The notes beneath the pieces were generated by a model. It saw only the letters and a list, made by a program, of their open reading frames with translations. It was not told where the DNA came from and searched no databases. A program made the position numbers and the translations under genes. DNA of 64,000 bases from Penicillus capitatus (Eukaryota > Chlorophyta). Of this stretch, positions 20,398 to 31,012 are shown in pieces (position 1 is the stretch's first letter; each line of letters begins with the position of its first letter). Location of the stretch: the NCBI GenBank assembly GCA_965649825.1, contig OZ287694.1, positions 1,984,001 to 2,048,000 of the forward strand. The letters are read 5' to 3'.

Positions 20398-20501
20398 CTG
20401 TTTGCAAACGCAACCTTAGCGTCGCGCCATTGGCAGGCAGAGTTGGGTTACTTGAAGTCAACTGTCGAGGCCGGAGATAAAGGCTGTTTCGCCGTGGTTT
20501 T

Positions 20502-20786
20502 TTAATACATCGTTGCTGACACATGTGACTTAATACTTGGTGAGATACGCAACCGCAGCCGTCGCATCGTCGCATCATCAGCAACCGCCGATGATCGGGC
20601 CTTATCAGCCAGTGCTGACAGTGTATCTGGATCGAGCATGGCGGTCACTGTCCACTGCACAGGAGGGGTGCTTACTACCACGATGCTTGTCAGCTCCCTT
20701 CGTCCGTCGCTGAAGATACAAACGGCCTGGACTGTCCGAATACGTGCGACAGTAATGGGCACACCATTGATGCTCTTGCGGAGAAT
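20502..20786 (-). CDS. Unidentified strand-rich terminal exon, left-arm copy
   Basis: After the acceptor CCTCTTCAG the minus strand encodes 94 residues beginning ILRKSINGVPITVARIRTV and containing IVVVSTPPVQWTVTAMLDPD, ending at TAA. It lies just upstream of the helical-FYD gene on the same strand and is probably the last exon of a separate gene whose earlier exons lie at about 20,800-21,190. No family recognised. Confidence 0.4.
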   Translation of the reverse strand: MLRKSINGVPITVARIRTVQAVCIFSDGRRELTSIVVVSTPPVQWTVTAMLDPDTLSALADKARSSAVADDATMRRLRLRISPSIKSHVSATMY

Positions 20787-20789
20787 CTG

Positions 20790-22042
20790 AAGAGGACGGC
20801 GACTGTTCTCTGTCTCTCAGTCCGATAACGACCTCCATTAGCCGAACTCGTAGGATCCTTTTCCCTGACAGACGCGAGCACCTCTGGCGAGGAAGCGATT
20901 CATCTGGAGAGAGACGCCCAGCGGAGATATCCTCTTGGACTGCCGTCTCGAAGAGGGTAAGAAGTAGCAAAGAGTTCACCCATCGCTCTTTGTAGATCTC
21001 GTCCTGCTTGGCAGTGGAACTTAGAAGGGGCTCTCGGCTGACAAAGAAACACCGTCGCCCGGGGAGCTCTGGGAAGCGGATCCTGCGCATGCCGATTCTC
21101 GGAGTCGACCTCGGCCGAAACAGCAGGACGCAGATCATCGTCCGACACCCACCCGATCCGCGCCTCTGTCCGCAGAGGTAAGACGTCACATCACGACCAA
21201 AACCAGCTGTCCTATGGCAGAACGACGGCCGACTGCCACGCGTCGAACAATGACGGACAGTGCGTCGAAGTGTCGTACAGCTTCACACTTGTCCCACGTC
21301 GACCTCAACAGCCTGCCTTCGAGAAAAGCCTGACCTATGGCACAGCGACCCGCCGACAGTGCTGTATGGTGCAATCCTGTCACTGAGGCTCTGAGCGCTG
21401 GCCCAGTTTTACAGTGACACCCACTCGCGCCTGGACGCTCAGTTTCAGTGGTCCGCTACGAGCTGAAGGAATGTCACAGCTTCATGGCGTCTTTGCTCAG
21501 CGAGGCGGCTTCCCTTCACGCAATCCATCTCGCTCTTCTGTCGCACTTTTACGCTCAGATATCCCCATCTCAAACACTCGGCTGCGGCGAACGCGCACGT
21601 TCGCCTTCTGCCGAAGCAGCTGCCTGCGTCGTTCTCGTGCCGGCTGATCGTCCCCTTCATTCCTGTCACACCATACCCATACCTATTCTATCTCATCCTT
21701 CTTCGGATCAGCGCTTCCCTCTGCCCGTCCGTGTCAGAACACACGGTTGTACGACGCGACGGTCGTTGTGCTGTTCAGTCCACTCCTGTATCGGTCCGTC
21801 CTTGCGCTCTCCGTCCAGTGCGCTCTGGAGTCTCCCTCCAGCCAGCCATTGTGACCGGAGCGTCCTTTGGTCTCGCCGACCGCCTTGTTCGGCGACCTTT
21901 CGACGACACGCCTCCATCCGTGGCGTCGAATTTCGCCTCTTCGAGGCGTCGGTCTTCTCATGCCCTCTCCCCATCGCTTCCTTCACAGCACGAGTGAAAT
22001 GTCCGCTGCTTCGACGGTTCATCGTCGAGGTGAATTCGAAAC
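20790..22042. other. Left-arm stretch with unresolved exons
   Basis: Contains minus-strand open segments that may be earlier exons of the 20.5-kb gene (for example near 21,000-21,150) and a TGTGACGTC branch-like site followed by an acceptor near 21,185. No assignment possible. Confidence 0.3.
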
Positions 22043-22737
22043 GTGTCACTGCTTAACGCGTGCTCACTCTTTTTCCTCTGCAGTGGCAGAGACGGAGGAG
22101 AATCGAGATGGAGTCAAACAACACGTCACATGCAACGGTACGGCTGTCATAGCTTGGCAGAGGAGACGGATGGAATGCCAGACATCTCTCAGACGGGGCG
22201 CCGGTGCGAACGACTGGAAAGTTATGAAGCTCTACGATGCTGCTCGAATCACTCTGTCCACTGGGGAAACGATGCCGAGAAGCGGCGAGAATTTTACGTT
22301 CCCCTTGTTCGATGAAGCAATGCAGATTCAGTCACCATTGCAGAGCCGACAGTCATCAGGATCGAGGCTCCAGACTGAGACGCCATCGAGCTCGAGAGGA
22401 GCATCCTTATCGAACACCCGACCAGACGCGAAGCGGTTGCTTTCTTGGATCTCGCTGCCCTGCACTCGCCACCACTACACCGATTCTCGCTGGCCGGTGG
22501 CACCGACGGCAAGCGTTACACATAACACGACGCGCATCCTCGACTGGAATGCGAAGGCGGCGGCGATATGAAGCTGATCCGTCGCCTCGCTTTCAAAATG
22601 GTCCGTCCAGATGACCGCAAGTTCTGCAATCGATTCCTGAGCACGTCTCGCCATTTGCGGGAGATCGTGCGGAGCTGGTGGTCCGATGCTGCTCACTTGC
22701 TTGTATCCCGCGTTTTGACCGCTATCGATGCTCTATG
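22043..22737 (+). pseudogene. MATH-like gene, left-arm copy, broken
   Basis: Left-arm equivalent of the right-arm minus frame 39,137-39,910. In the same frame the left copy has TGA where the right has CGA (near 22,313), a further TGA near 22,378, and TAA at 22,523-22,525 where the right reads AAA. The intact copy is therefore in the other arm. Confidence 0.5.
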
Positions 22738-22739
22738 AA

Positions 22740-25700
22740 CAGGAACTCCATTCCATTCCACTCGACTGTCTTGCGCCCGGCGCCCGCCCAGTCCGGTGCC
22801 GCATTTATTGTTTTTCGCTTTATACATGCGCATCGTCTCGTGCACCATTGACACCTGTCTTTGTAATGCGCCGCCAAGAGATACTTGTGAGCAAAGTACT
22901 GCTTGCTTTACGATGACGCCGGCGGCGTCTCGATGAACCTGTCGTGTCATGAAGTAACCGTTGTGTAGGGCGACGTTCCTATTGCCTAGAGATCTCTGTT
23001 GCTTCTCTCCATCGACGAAAGGCTGCCCTCTGGCGTGCGCGTTGTGGACACGTCGCAACGTTCAGCGAGCGAGGGGCTCAGAAAGATGGCCGCCGTATCC
23101 GTCTGTCGTCCGGCAAAATTGAGGCCGTTAGATGATGTGGACGCATACAGCTGGGAAGAGGAACGGACGCGTTCGATTCTCGTGACACCGCATCTGGAGA
23201 ACCGCCACAGAAGATGGGGCACAAAGCGCTGGCTGACCCATAAGTCAGAACGCAGAAAAGTGGATTCCCGACCGACCCGCCGCACTGCAAGTCTCAGCGA
23301 CGCCAAGCACTCGCCCCAAAGGCCTTGCGTCTCTCACACGACTCATAGCATCTCACTCTTCCAATGGTCTTCGACGCTCGCCCTCGAGGTGTGTGCCGCA
23401 AATCTTGGACGCTTCGTCCGGCTGGACGCGTTCCTTGACTGCCGTCCGTTTGCAGGGATGCCTGTTCGAAAGGCCAAAAAGCCTCAGCCGCTTCGGTAGG
23501 CCTTCATCGCGGCGCCCCTTCCCACGTCGTTCGCTTTCTAGTTCAAACCCCGCGACGGATTCCTTCCAGCGAATGCAAATGGATGTGGCGAATGGAAACG
23601 CTGTTGATGAGCGACGCCGTTGCGAGGTCGTACTGCCGCCGTCTGAGAAGAACGGCCACCGTCGCGACGGGCTTCGTGCGCACCGAACGAACGACGGCAC
23701 GACGCTGTGTTCTGCACCTGAGCCTCCCAGCTGCACCGACCGATTCCCAACGCAGTTCTGCGGTACCTCCCTCATACGCAGCTCTGCCTTAGACGGATAT
23801 GTGATTTCGTAGACATGCGAGCGCCTTCGGCCGAAAAACGCACTGCAGCACTGCTGAACAGCATCCTTCCTGTCACGCTCAATCCCGCGGTTGCGTTTTT
23901 CTCGCTGTCTTTGACCGCGATGCTGACGAGTGCCTCTGCAGGAGACGAAACTGCCAAACGAGGTGCGGGGCGTCCTGCATGGTGGTGGTCGTACGTAACG
24001 TCACATCGCGAAGCCGGTAGAGGCAGACGAAGAGAAACGCCGAGTCGGACAAGACCTCTGCCTGCGACGGTACAGACGAACAGATTGATCGACAGACAAC
24101 GACGCTGTTTCGAAAACGGACAGACGCCCCGCTTCGCCCTTCTGTATCCATAAGTTTTTTTCTGATCCCATCCGACCTGTCACATCGCGATGTTCGATCG
24201 ATCCGTGGCGCCGTCGACGACGACAGACAAGAAAGCGAATGCATTTTGTTGGGTTCAGGCACAGAGAAGGCCGTCAGGTTCCTTCGTGGCGCTCTGCTGT
24301 GGGTGAGCCAGTCAAGAGTCCCAAGCCCCAAGAATGCGTCAAGGCGATCGAGCCAAGGAGGTCATCTGTGCGCCGATACATATGAATGCTCAAGATTGTG
24401 CACGTGCGATGCCACGTCACGACATCCACTTCGACAAAAACGGAAGAAATCAATCGATCCGACGGAAAGCGACAGGTGGAGAGACAGGTTGAATAAAGAA
24501 CGGTCGCCAAAAGATGGATAGATGCGGCGCCGTCGAAGGATTGTGCGATTCGGTTCGCAACGGATGGACATCTGGACGTTCGGTTTTCTCCACGAAGGGA
24601 TCTTCTGCCAGGAGTGGTCCCCCTCTTCGAGTTCCATGTCGCCTTAAAAACAGCATATCAACGAAAGTGATGGAGGTGCCGCTCAGCGTCTATAGGAGAA
24701 AAGAGTGAGACAATGAATAAGATGCTTAGAGGCGGTGACATGCCGTTCTGTGGCGGAATCACTGCTCAGCTTTTTTGATGGAGCAGACGAAAGGACGACA
24801 TCGGAATGTCTCAAGAGAGACGCTTCAGGATCATCCCTAAACCAGAAGAGTGAGACTGGCGCGTTTAAGCAAAGGTGTGACAGACCCGGACAGGACTGGA
24901 TGTGGTGGATCGCGAACGGTCACCCCTACAGCGGTAATGTCTCATCAATTGTCGTTCTCTGCGCCGCGTCGAAGGCGCGCGGATGGAGACAGTCGTCGAG
25001 GAATGCGGCCGTGCGTCGTGCTCGACTCTGGTTGGACTTTGGAGAAGCGTCCTTCTCTCGTCGCGGTACACACGCCAACATCCTCCTCTCCCCGCGGATG
25101 ATCCGTCCTTGTGATGTTTGGCTCCCTCGACGAAGCTGCTCGTGTAGTTTGGCGTAGAAACCGACTCTACTGGGCGGAGACGATTTCAGCACCGAAACAG
25201 CAAGTGGCCTTTCTGTCATGTCCATGCTGCTCATCCATCGTCTATGGCGTTCTTTGTAATGCAAGAGACGATATTACCTAACTGTATTGACACGAGCCAT
25301 ATCGAAGTTTCGAAACAGAACAACGTCTAGCTTGCAGATGATGTTCTTTGTTCGAATAGCCTCTCTTTTATCTTGTTTTCTAGCATTACGTTATGATGGC
25401 GTCATGCTTCTTGTAACGATATGACCTTCCTCTTCAGTTCTTCTTTCTTCCTCGCCTTCGTGACAGTGACAGTATGAAAGGGCGCACCTGTGCAGCATAC
25501 GGCGGAAGCGTTTACGCTTAACTGGGTGCAACGTCATCTACTTCTCCTTCACTTGCTTTTCCTTTCGCGTCCTTTTCCATTTTCGCACAAACAATGGATC
25601 GTCTGTTTGCGCAAATGCTACTGCGGCCGGAGGGAATGAATACCACACGTCCGTTCACGACATGTCTTAGTCGCATTCATACTGGTCTGACGATTAGACC

Positions 25701-25864
25701 CCTCGTAGGAGGAATCGATATTGCTAACGGCGTGCCATACGCGTACGCGCTCTCAACAGGGCGGCGCTGGGGACAATTCAAGGTGAGAAGCAAGCACGCA
25801 TCCGTTGTGCATATGTGCTACGTCATGGCAAAAGTGTTGGATTCCGGGCTCGTTATGGGCAGAC
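22740..25864. other. Left-arm stretch with fragmentary exons, no complete gene
   Basis: Many short plus-strand segments bounded by branch/acceptor-like motifs (for example before AAAGTGGATTCC near 23,259 and before GACTGGATG near 24,894) suggest one or more multi-exon genes. A segment near 24,894-24,970 (DWMWWIANGHPYSGNVSS) has a MATH-like start. The reading frames of left and right arms disagree by indels near 25,150, so parts are decayed. Confidence 0.3.
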
Positions 25865-27166
25865 ATGAAGGCGGAATTTCAGTCAACACCATTCGGTTTC
25901 GGCGGATATCTGTGGTAAGCTATACATTAACTGTTGTGGAAAATGTTTCTTCTGATAATTTCTTTATCTCTTGACAGGATTCTGGGAATGAAGAGGAATA
26001 TACGAAGCCACGCAATGTCTATGGAGCTCACTTGCCGTCAAATAGACGCGGATGCTTGGTGCCAGCTGGAGATTGTTCATCCATCTTACGCATCGAAGAC
26101 CATTCGAAAAGGTCACTCAGCAGATGCCGTTCACGTGCACGACTGTGGATGGCCAAGCAGCTAAACGATGGTCATCTCAATCTCCAGAGAGTTGGATAGA
26201 GGAAACGGGGATGACGACAGCCGAGTTGTTCGACGCAGAAAACGGGTATCTTGATGATGACGGTCATCTGTGCATCGCCGTGAAGATTAGTATCATCTCT
26301 CCAGAAATCGAAAGCCTCATCGTCACGACTCTGAGCAAACCCGTCTCGATCACGGTCACACTCTGTGTTACTTACTCACTTAGACGTGTCGATGAGAACG
26401 TGGTTTTAGTGGCAACTGCGTTATCTGCAAGAGCTGGTGAATTTTGAAGTGACGTCTAAAGACATCCGCGTGGACGACGCATTGTGGTAAGCTCATGACG
26501 ATTGCTCTTTGCGACGCATCCTATGACGACTGACCCACGGTTTCCGCAGGAAACTAAAACTTGCGCGTGCGGACGAAGCCGGGGATGCTGACAAGCGTGG
26601 CTTCTATTTCCTTCGCGAAGCAAATGCCCTCGCTGACTTCCGTGTCACGATCACGTTACTGAACCGGCACAGCGAACAGCAAAGCATAACAAAAGGTCGC
26701 CTTTATATCTAAGTTCATGTAGCATATGGATCGCAAACGATTCGGTTTTGTGAAGAGTTTGAACGACGGTTTCAACCAGGCTGGCATGGTTTTGGCAATC
26801 GCAATTTTGTTAAAAAGGCAGAACTGCACGATCCGGTGCATGGATTCCTTGAAGATGGATGGATCACTTTCATTGTCTGTATCTGGCCGCAGGATGCGGT
26901 CGATCGATCGCCTCCTGCAACGAGCAGAAGAGATGGAGTGGAAGAGAAATGCGTTTTCTGTCTCGACAGCGATCAGACATCTGGATTTGCTCATGGAGAT
27001 ACGTGCGTCTCCTGTAGATGCTGCCGATTTCTCTGTTTGACAGTGGGTCTGTTCTAGATCGCACAAGTGCGTCTGCATCGACTGCTGCAAGCTGCTGCGT
27101 GATGCGAAAGCCAACTGTCCGGTGTGCAATGCGAAGGTGGATGCCTATGTCCTCCACTACTACTGA
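25865..27166 (+). CDS. MATH-MATH-RING protein with MDM2-type RING, left-arm copy
   Basis: Seven-exon model: 25865-25914, 25978-26074, 26112-26366, 26410-26486, 26550-26695, 26756-27002, 27058-27166; 326 residues, frame continuous. MATH 1 starts FGFGGYLW and ends with GYLDDDGHLCIAVKI. MATH 2 reads ALWKLKL...ITLLNRHSEQQSITK...GWHGFGN...GFLEDGWITFIV. The C-terminal RING (about residues 270-326) has CVFC, then HGDTSHKC, CIDCC, CPVC and ends VLHYY, very like the MDM2/MDMX RING, where an HGxTxH segment and a C-terminal aromatic tail are typical. MATH-RING proteins act as E3 ubiquitin ligases with the MATH domain binding substrate, so this is a likely E3. The 37-nt second intron (26,075-26,111) is unusually short; a shared frameshift is the alternative. 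Upstream coding exons at 25,594-25,790 are possible. Confidence 0.72.
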
Positions 27167-27535
27167 TTCGCTTGTTAGTGACCCGTTTTACCGATTCGCT
27201 TTTGTTTTAACGCCTTGGCTTCGCCGGCCTTCACCACATGATGAGAACGCTCGCTCGTTCACCATCGCAGAGGCAATGACACGTCACATCGCGTCATGCC
27301 GCCCGCGCTAACAGTCAAGAGAAAGATGAGAGAGAGTGTACGCGTCATGTGTACGTTCGTATGGAAAAAGCTCGAGGAAGTCGACGACTCAGTCAAGTAG
27401 TCATGTCACAATACACGCAACGGACGAGCACCGGCACGTCCATACTGCCGACATTACATAAGGAACTGCGAATTTGTGTCTAGCAAAGTTCTTTGATTTT
27501 GATTTTAACAGCGCTGCTTCTTCTTTCACACATTA

Positions 27536-27668
27536 CGGTGTGAGACAGCATCCGGAATGTTGATAAAAGACGATCATCAATCATTATTCATGACTTATGT
27601 TTTTGCGATGGCCGCCTTACATTTTTTTGAGTTTGTAGTCACGCTATGCGTGAAGCTAGCCTGCATGG
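27536..27668 (+). repeat. 5' LTR remnant
   Basis: Begins TGTGAGACAG. It contains GATAAAAGACGATCATC and a GTAGTCACGCTATGCGTGA segment, both matched in the repeat at 30,580. Similarity fades after GCTAGCCT, so the full LTR length is unknown. Confidence 0.55.
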
Positions 27669-28525
27669 TTTCTGAGCGAGGTTCGGCGGCAGGTTTTGCA
27701 GGTGTCGCGTTGTCACTAAGGTACGCGGTTCAGACGGTTTGGCCTCAGACGCAGCCAAACGTTGCCGATGCTCCGTTCAGAAGTCAGAGTGTCTTCCCAG
27801 GTGGGGAACGTCCGCGTCCGTAGACTAGAGAGCAAACCCAAAAGGCAGAGGCCTCTGTACTCCGCGATTTGTTGTGAGGACGGTTACCTCTGGCAGCCTC
27901 GAAGACGGCTGAATTCATGCAGAGCGCCTGGTGGTAGACGCTGCAAGTGACTATTCGGCTCCTCAACCTGTTATTTGCCTTCTGTGCTGCGATTCTAAGA
28001 GGGCAGTGTCGCCGGTCGGCCGCGCAGCGAAAACGAGATAGCAGCGGAAAAACTAACAGTAATCGGAGCAAGGTCTAGAATGATGCAGGTAGCCCGTTAA
28101 ATACTCGCGTGGTGACATGACCTCCCTAAGCAGATGAGTCACCACGCTACCAGAACCAAAGAAAAGGGCCATTTGGAAGTTAATGTGCCTACGTGACGTG
28201 ACAACAAGCACCCTTTCCAACAGATGACCCATTGATAACAAGGTAGTTCCATCGCCATGGAAAACTTTGCGACGGGCAGTATCCATGAGGTCCGCAATCT
28301 GTTGTGGATGATCTTCCAGTTCACGACACCCATTGTGATGACACGTTTTCTCGAGGTGGGCTTGACGCCGGTGTCTGAGTTGGTAAGCAGGAACCGGGGC
28401 ATGCAAACAAATGCTGCGTCGCCGACTGTTGGGGTCGTGTAAACTTCTCTAGGAACTCAGAGTCAACACGGCACGCAACGAAGACGAAAACGACGCGCTC
28501 TGACGATAGCACTAGGAAGACGAGA

Positions 28526-29664
28526 TTGTCTTACAACAACTGTCGCCATTATATACTTAGGATGGTTGCGGGTTCCCTAACCTCACGTCTAACGGCTGGG
28601 AACTTCAGCCTACGCAGAGCAACCATCGTTCGACCGTTATTAAGAAGGGAAGGTCAAAAGCCGACACCCATGCGACCGAAGGTCAGCGCGCCAGGGTGGT
28701 TGCGCGTCGACTCAACCGTTCCGATGGCTGTAGGGAGCGACGTGACATCTACATCTCCTGCACCGACATTAGACACGAATTTGCGTGCGCCAGTCCCACT
28801 GCCGTCCACTTTGATGAGCAACATCGTGAGTTGGAACATTGGTCTTCATGAACGGTTACTGGGGAAGCTGGAAATCACTCACCGTTTCGCGGGCACGCGA
28901 TTTGTGAAGCTCTTAGAAGCTTTTGATCGGAACGAATGCACTGGAGCTGCTCTAGCCTCTGCAGTTGAATCGATCATCCTAAACACCTGCCTACCCTGCC
29001 TTACGATCAGAAATCGACCACCGCGAGTGAAGGGGAGAAACTGCAGAAAATATGGACCGAGGTCAAGGCTCACCTGGCCAGCCTCATCGTTGAAGTCGGG
29101 GAGAATCTTGACGCTGAAAAGCATCTAATCAATTGCAAGCCCGAGAAGACTGAGACTATGCATGCTTTCGTGGGCAGGTATCAACAAATGATGAGAACGG
29201 TGTCCAAGTCCGTTCCACTGGAGCGAGCGTGTGAGATTTTGTTGGTTATGTTAAGGTGAGTCCCAAGCTCAAAGTGAGATTGCAGAAATACAAGGTCGAG
29301 AATCTAACCATCGAGATGATTATCAGCGAAGCCAAAGCTGCGACGGTGTGTACAATGACTCTGCAGAAAGGCAGCACCTCATATGCAGAGGTGAAGTTGG
29401 CCGAAGCAGAAGGTGCTCATACGGTCATGGAAGGGGATGACGGAATTACAGCCACACGATGACCAATGGGCTGTGAACCAAGCTGAGCCAAGTTCCAATA
29501 CGCCGTCTGCACTCCAGCGGCCTTCTCGCACATTTCGAGGGAGAGGCAGACGAGGAGGGAGAAATGGTACTAGGCTTGTCTGTTATTACTGCAACAAACC
29601 CGGACATCGTCGGGCAGAGTGCTGCTTCAGGCTCAACAATCAAAAGAGCGGCGGAAAGCGGTGA
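28526..29664 (+). pseudogene. Retroelement gag remnant with CCHC zinc knuckle
   Basis: Gag-like sequence is spread over three plus-strand frames: one open to about 28,990, a second from about 29,000 to 29,255 (with WTEVKAHLASLIVE and ERACEILLVML), a third from 29,256. The last part has CYYCNKPGHRRAEC (CX2CX4HX4C), the nucleocapsid zinc knuckle, near 29,578-29,620. At least two frameshifts and a stop show the gene is dead. Confidence 0.6.
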
Positions 29665-30306
29665 ATCTAAAGCAGTAGAAGGACAAGAATAGACCCCAGC
29701 TCCGCCGGAAAGGAAGCTAGATTAGATAACTGAGGTGGCCATGGGGGTCTAGGTGTACAATGTCGTGTTTTCGTCGTCATTCGTTACGCGGTGAAACGCG
29801 CTAACGACGAAGGCGTATTGTTTAACAAAGTCTGTTGTAACAATTGATTGTTCGGATTTATACGCGTCGAATGTCACATCAACGCGTCTCCGTGGTCAGC
29901 TGCACGCAGGTGGACAGCTGTCCACTGAGACTGGGCGATCAAACATGGCAGGATCAAGGTACTCGTGGCGGATCTGGGATCTCAGTTCACATCACCGGCT
30001 TTTGTCGTATGGACAAAAAACCAAGGAACACAGCTTCGTCTAAGCGCTGCGTATCATCACTCTTCGAATGGTCTGGTGGAGATGACGATCCAAACGATGT
30101 TAATGGCGCATTCGACGGCTCAAAACAGCGACGAGTGATCATGGAATCAGCTGGTGGCGGAAGCACAAACAGCAATTAATTCAGCTGTTATCAGAAAAAC
30201 CCGGTGCATCACAAAAGAACTCAATTTTGGCTCAGGTTTGATGAAAGTCGAAGGGAGCAAGCTAGTTAGCAAGTGATGTTGGAAACCGCAAAAGAGAACA
30301 CGCGTA

Positions 30307-30552
30307 TTGAACGTTCAAAATGGTATGAGCGCCGAGAAGCCATCAGACGAAAGGAGCCTCAACTGGAAGTCAGCATCCAAGGTCCTACTCTATGAAAGAG
30401 TGAGAAGTATTCTTCCCAAGTCGACGGCTCCATGGTCTGGGCCGCATCTCGTTCTTCGTTGTCCAGACAAACGACACTTTGAGATTCGGCGGCGCGGACG
30501 TTTGATAACTGTCCATGGTGACCATCTCATGAGATACTATGAGGCCATCTAA
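30307..30552 (+). pseudogene. Retroelement integrase C-terminal tail
   Basis: The end of this frame reads VLLYERVRS...APWSGPHLVLRCPDKRHFEIRRRGRLITVHGDHLMRYYE, the pattern (W-x-GP, V/I strand, VHxxxL) of the chromodomain-proximal tail of Ty3/gypsy integrases. It is placed just before the 3' LTR, as expected for the end of pol. Confidence 0.5.
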
Positions 30553-30579
30553 TCAAGAGTCAAATAGAGCGCAAAGAAG

Positions 30580-30725
30580 CGTGTGAGACAGAGAGTGAGG
30601 CGACAGCCGGAGTGTCGATAAAAGGACGATCATCGAACATTATTCATGACTTCTGTTTTTGTAACGATGACCGCCTTGTATTTTCTCGAGCTTGTGGTCA
30701 CGCTATGCGTGACGCTAGCCTACAG
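30580..30725 (+). repeat. 3' LTR remnant
   Basis: Direct-repeat partner of 27,536-27,668 with several substitutions and a 10-15 nt insertion, indicating an old insertion. Confidence 0.55.
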
Positions 30726-31012
30726 GTTCCTTCCCGGGAAAACCCATGGATGGAATCTCCATAAAGGCTCCGATCACACTTTACGACCAAGCACCACCGC
30801 GTGTATGTGTGGACGTTATCCAGACGAGAAGATAAATGGTTACAGCTCTGTCGCAGAAGCTGCTTTTGCGACAACAGATTTCCATTCACATGGGCTAGTA
30901 TTGATTTAAAATACCAACAATCCAGTCAATAGTGCATCCTTTCTCAGGCACCATCGCTACTGAGGTACTCTCTTTCATTCTCTGCCATTCACGGGAGCGT
31001 AGAGAACTGCTA

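Larger units (their letters stand above)
14645..27534 (+). repeat. Left arm of the giant inverted repeat (about 12.9 kb)
   Basis: Pairs with 34,485-47,365 in reverse orientation. The sum of paired coordinates stays almost constant along the arm (61,992 at the 15-kb gene, about 61,963-61,969 at the 18-20 kb gene, 62,019 at the 26-27 kb gene and at the inner ends), so the arms are collinear with few net indels. Coding exons are nearly the same, but other parts (for example around 26,100-26,300) differ visibly. The inner end is met directly by the TGTGAGACAG of the retroelement LTR. Confidence 0.93.
27536..30735 (+). mobile_element. Degenerate Ty3/gypsy-like LTR retroelement
   Basis: Two direct repeats about 3.05 kb apart, both beginning TGTGAGACAG and sharing about 130 nt (27,536-27,668 and 30,580-30,725), look like remnants of LTRs. 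Between them lie a broken gag with a CCHC zinc knuckle and an integrase C-terminal tail. Reverse transcriptase and RNase H are absent, so the element is internally deleted and cannot move by itself. It sits exactly at the inner end of the left inverted-repeat arm. Confidence 0.65.

Noticed and set aside
24990-25110. LDFGEAS...GTHANI as a kinase DFG/activation segment
   Set aside because: No catalytic loop upstream in frame, the DIWTFG-like segment lies on the wrong side (near 24,560), and the right arm reads DFEEAS; more likely part of a decayed MATH-like exon.
26075-26111. Frameshift mutation in both MATH-RING copies
   Set aside because: The same 37-nt discontinuity occurs in both arms, begins with GT and ends with AG, and contains CTGAC in the right copy, so a very short intron is preferred; a shared frameshift is not fully excluded.
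28526-29128. Host gene of 200 codons
   Set aside because: It runs into gag-like sequence in adjacent frames, with a zinc knuckle downstream and LTR-like repeats around it; it is a retroelement remnant.
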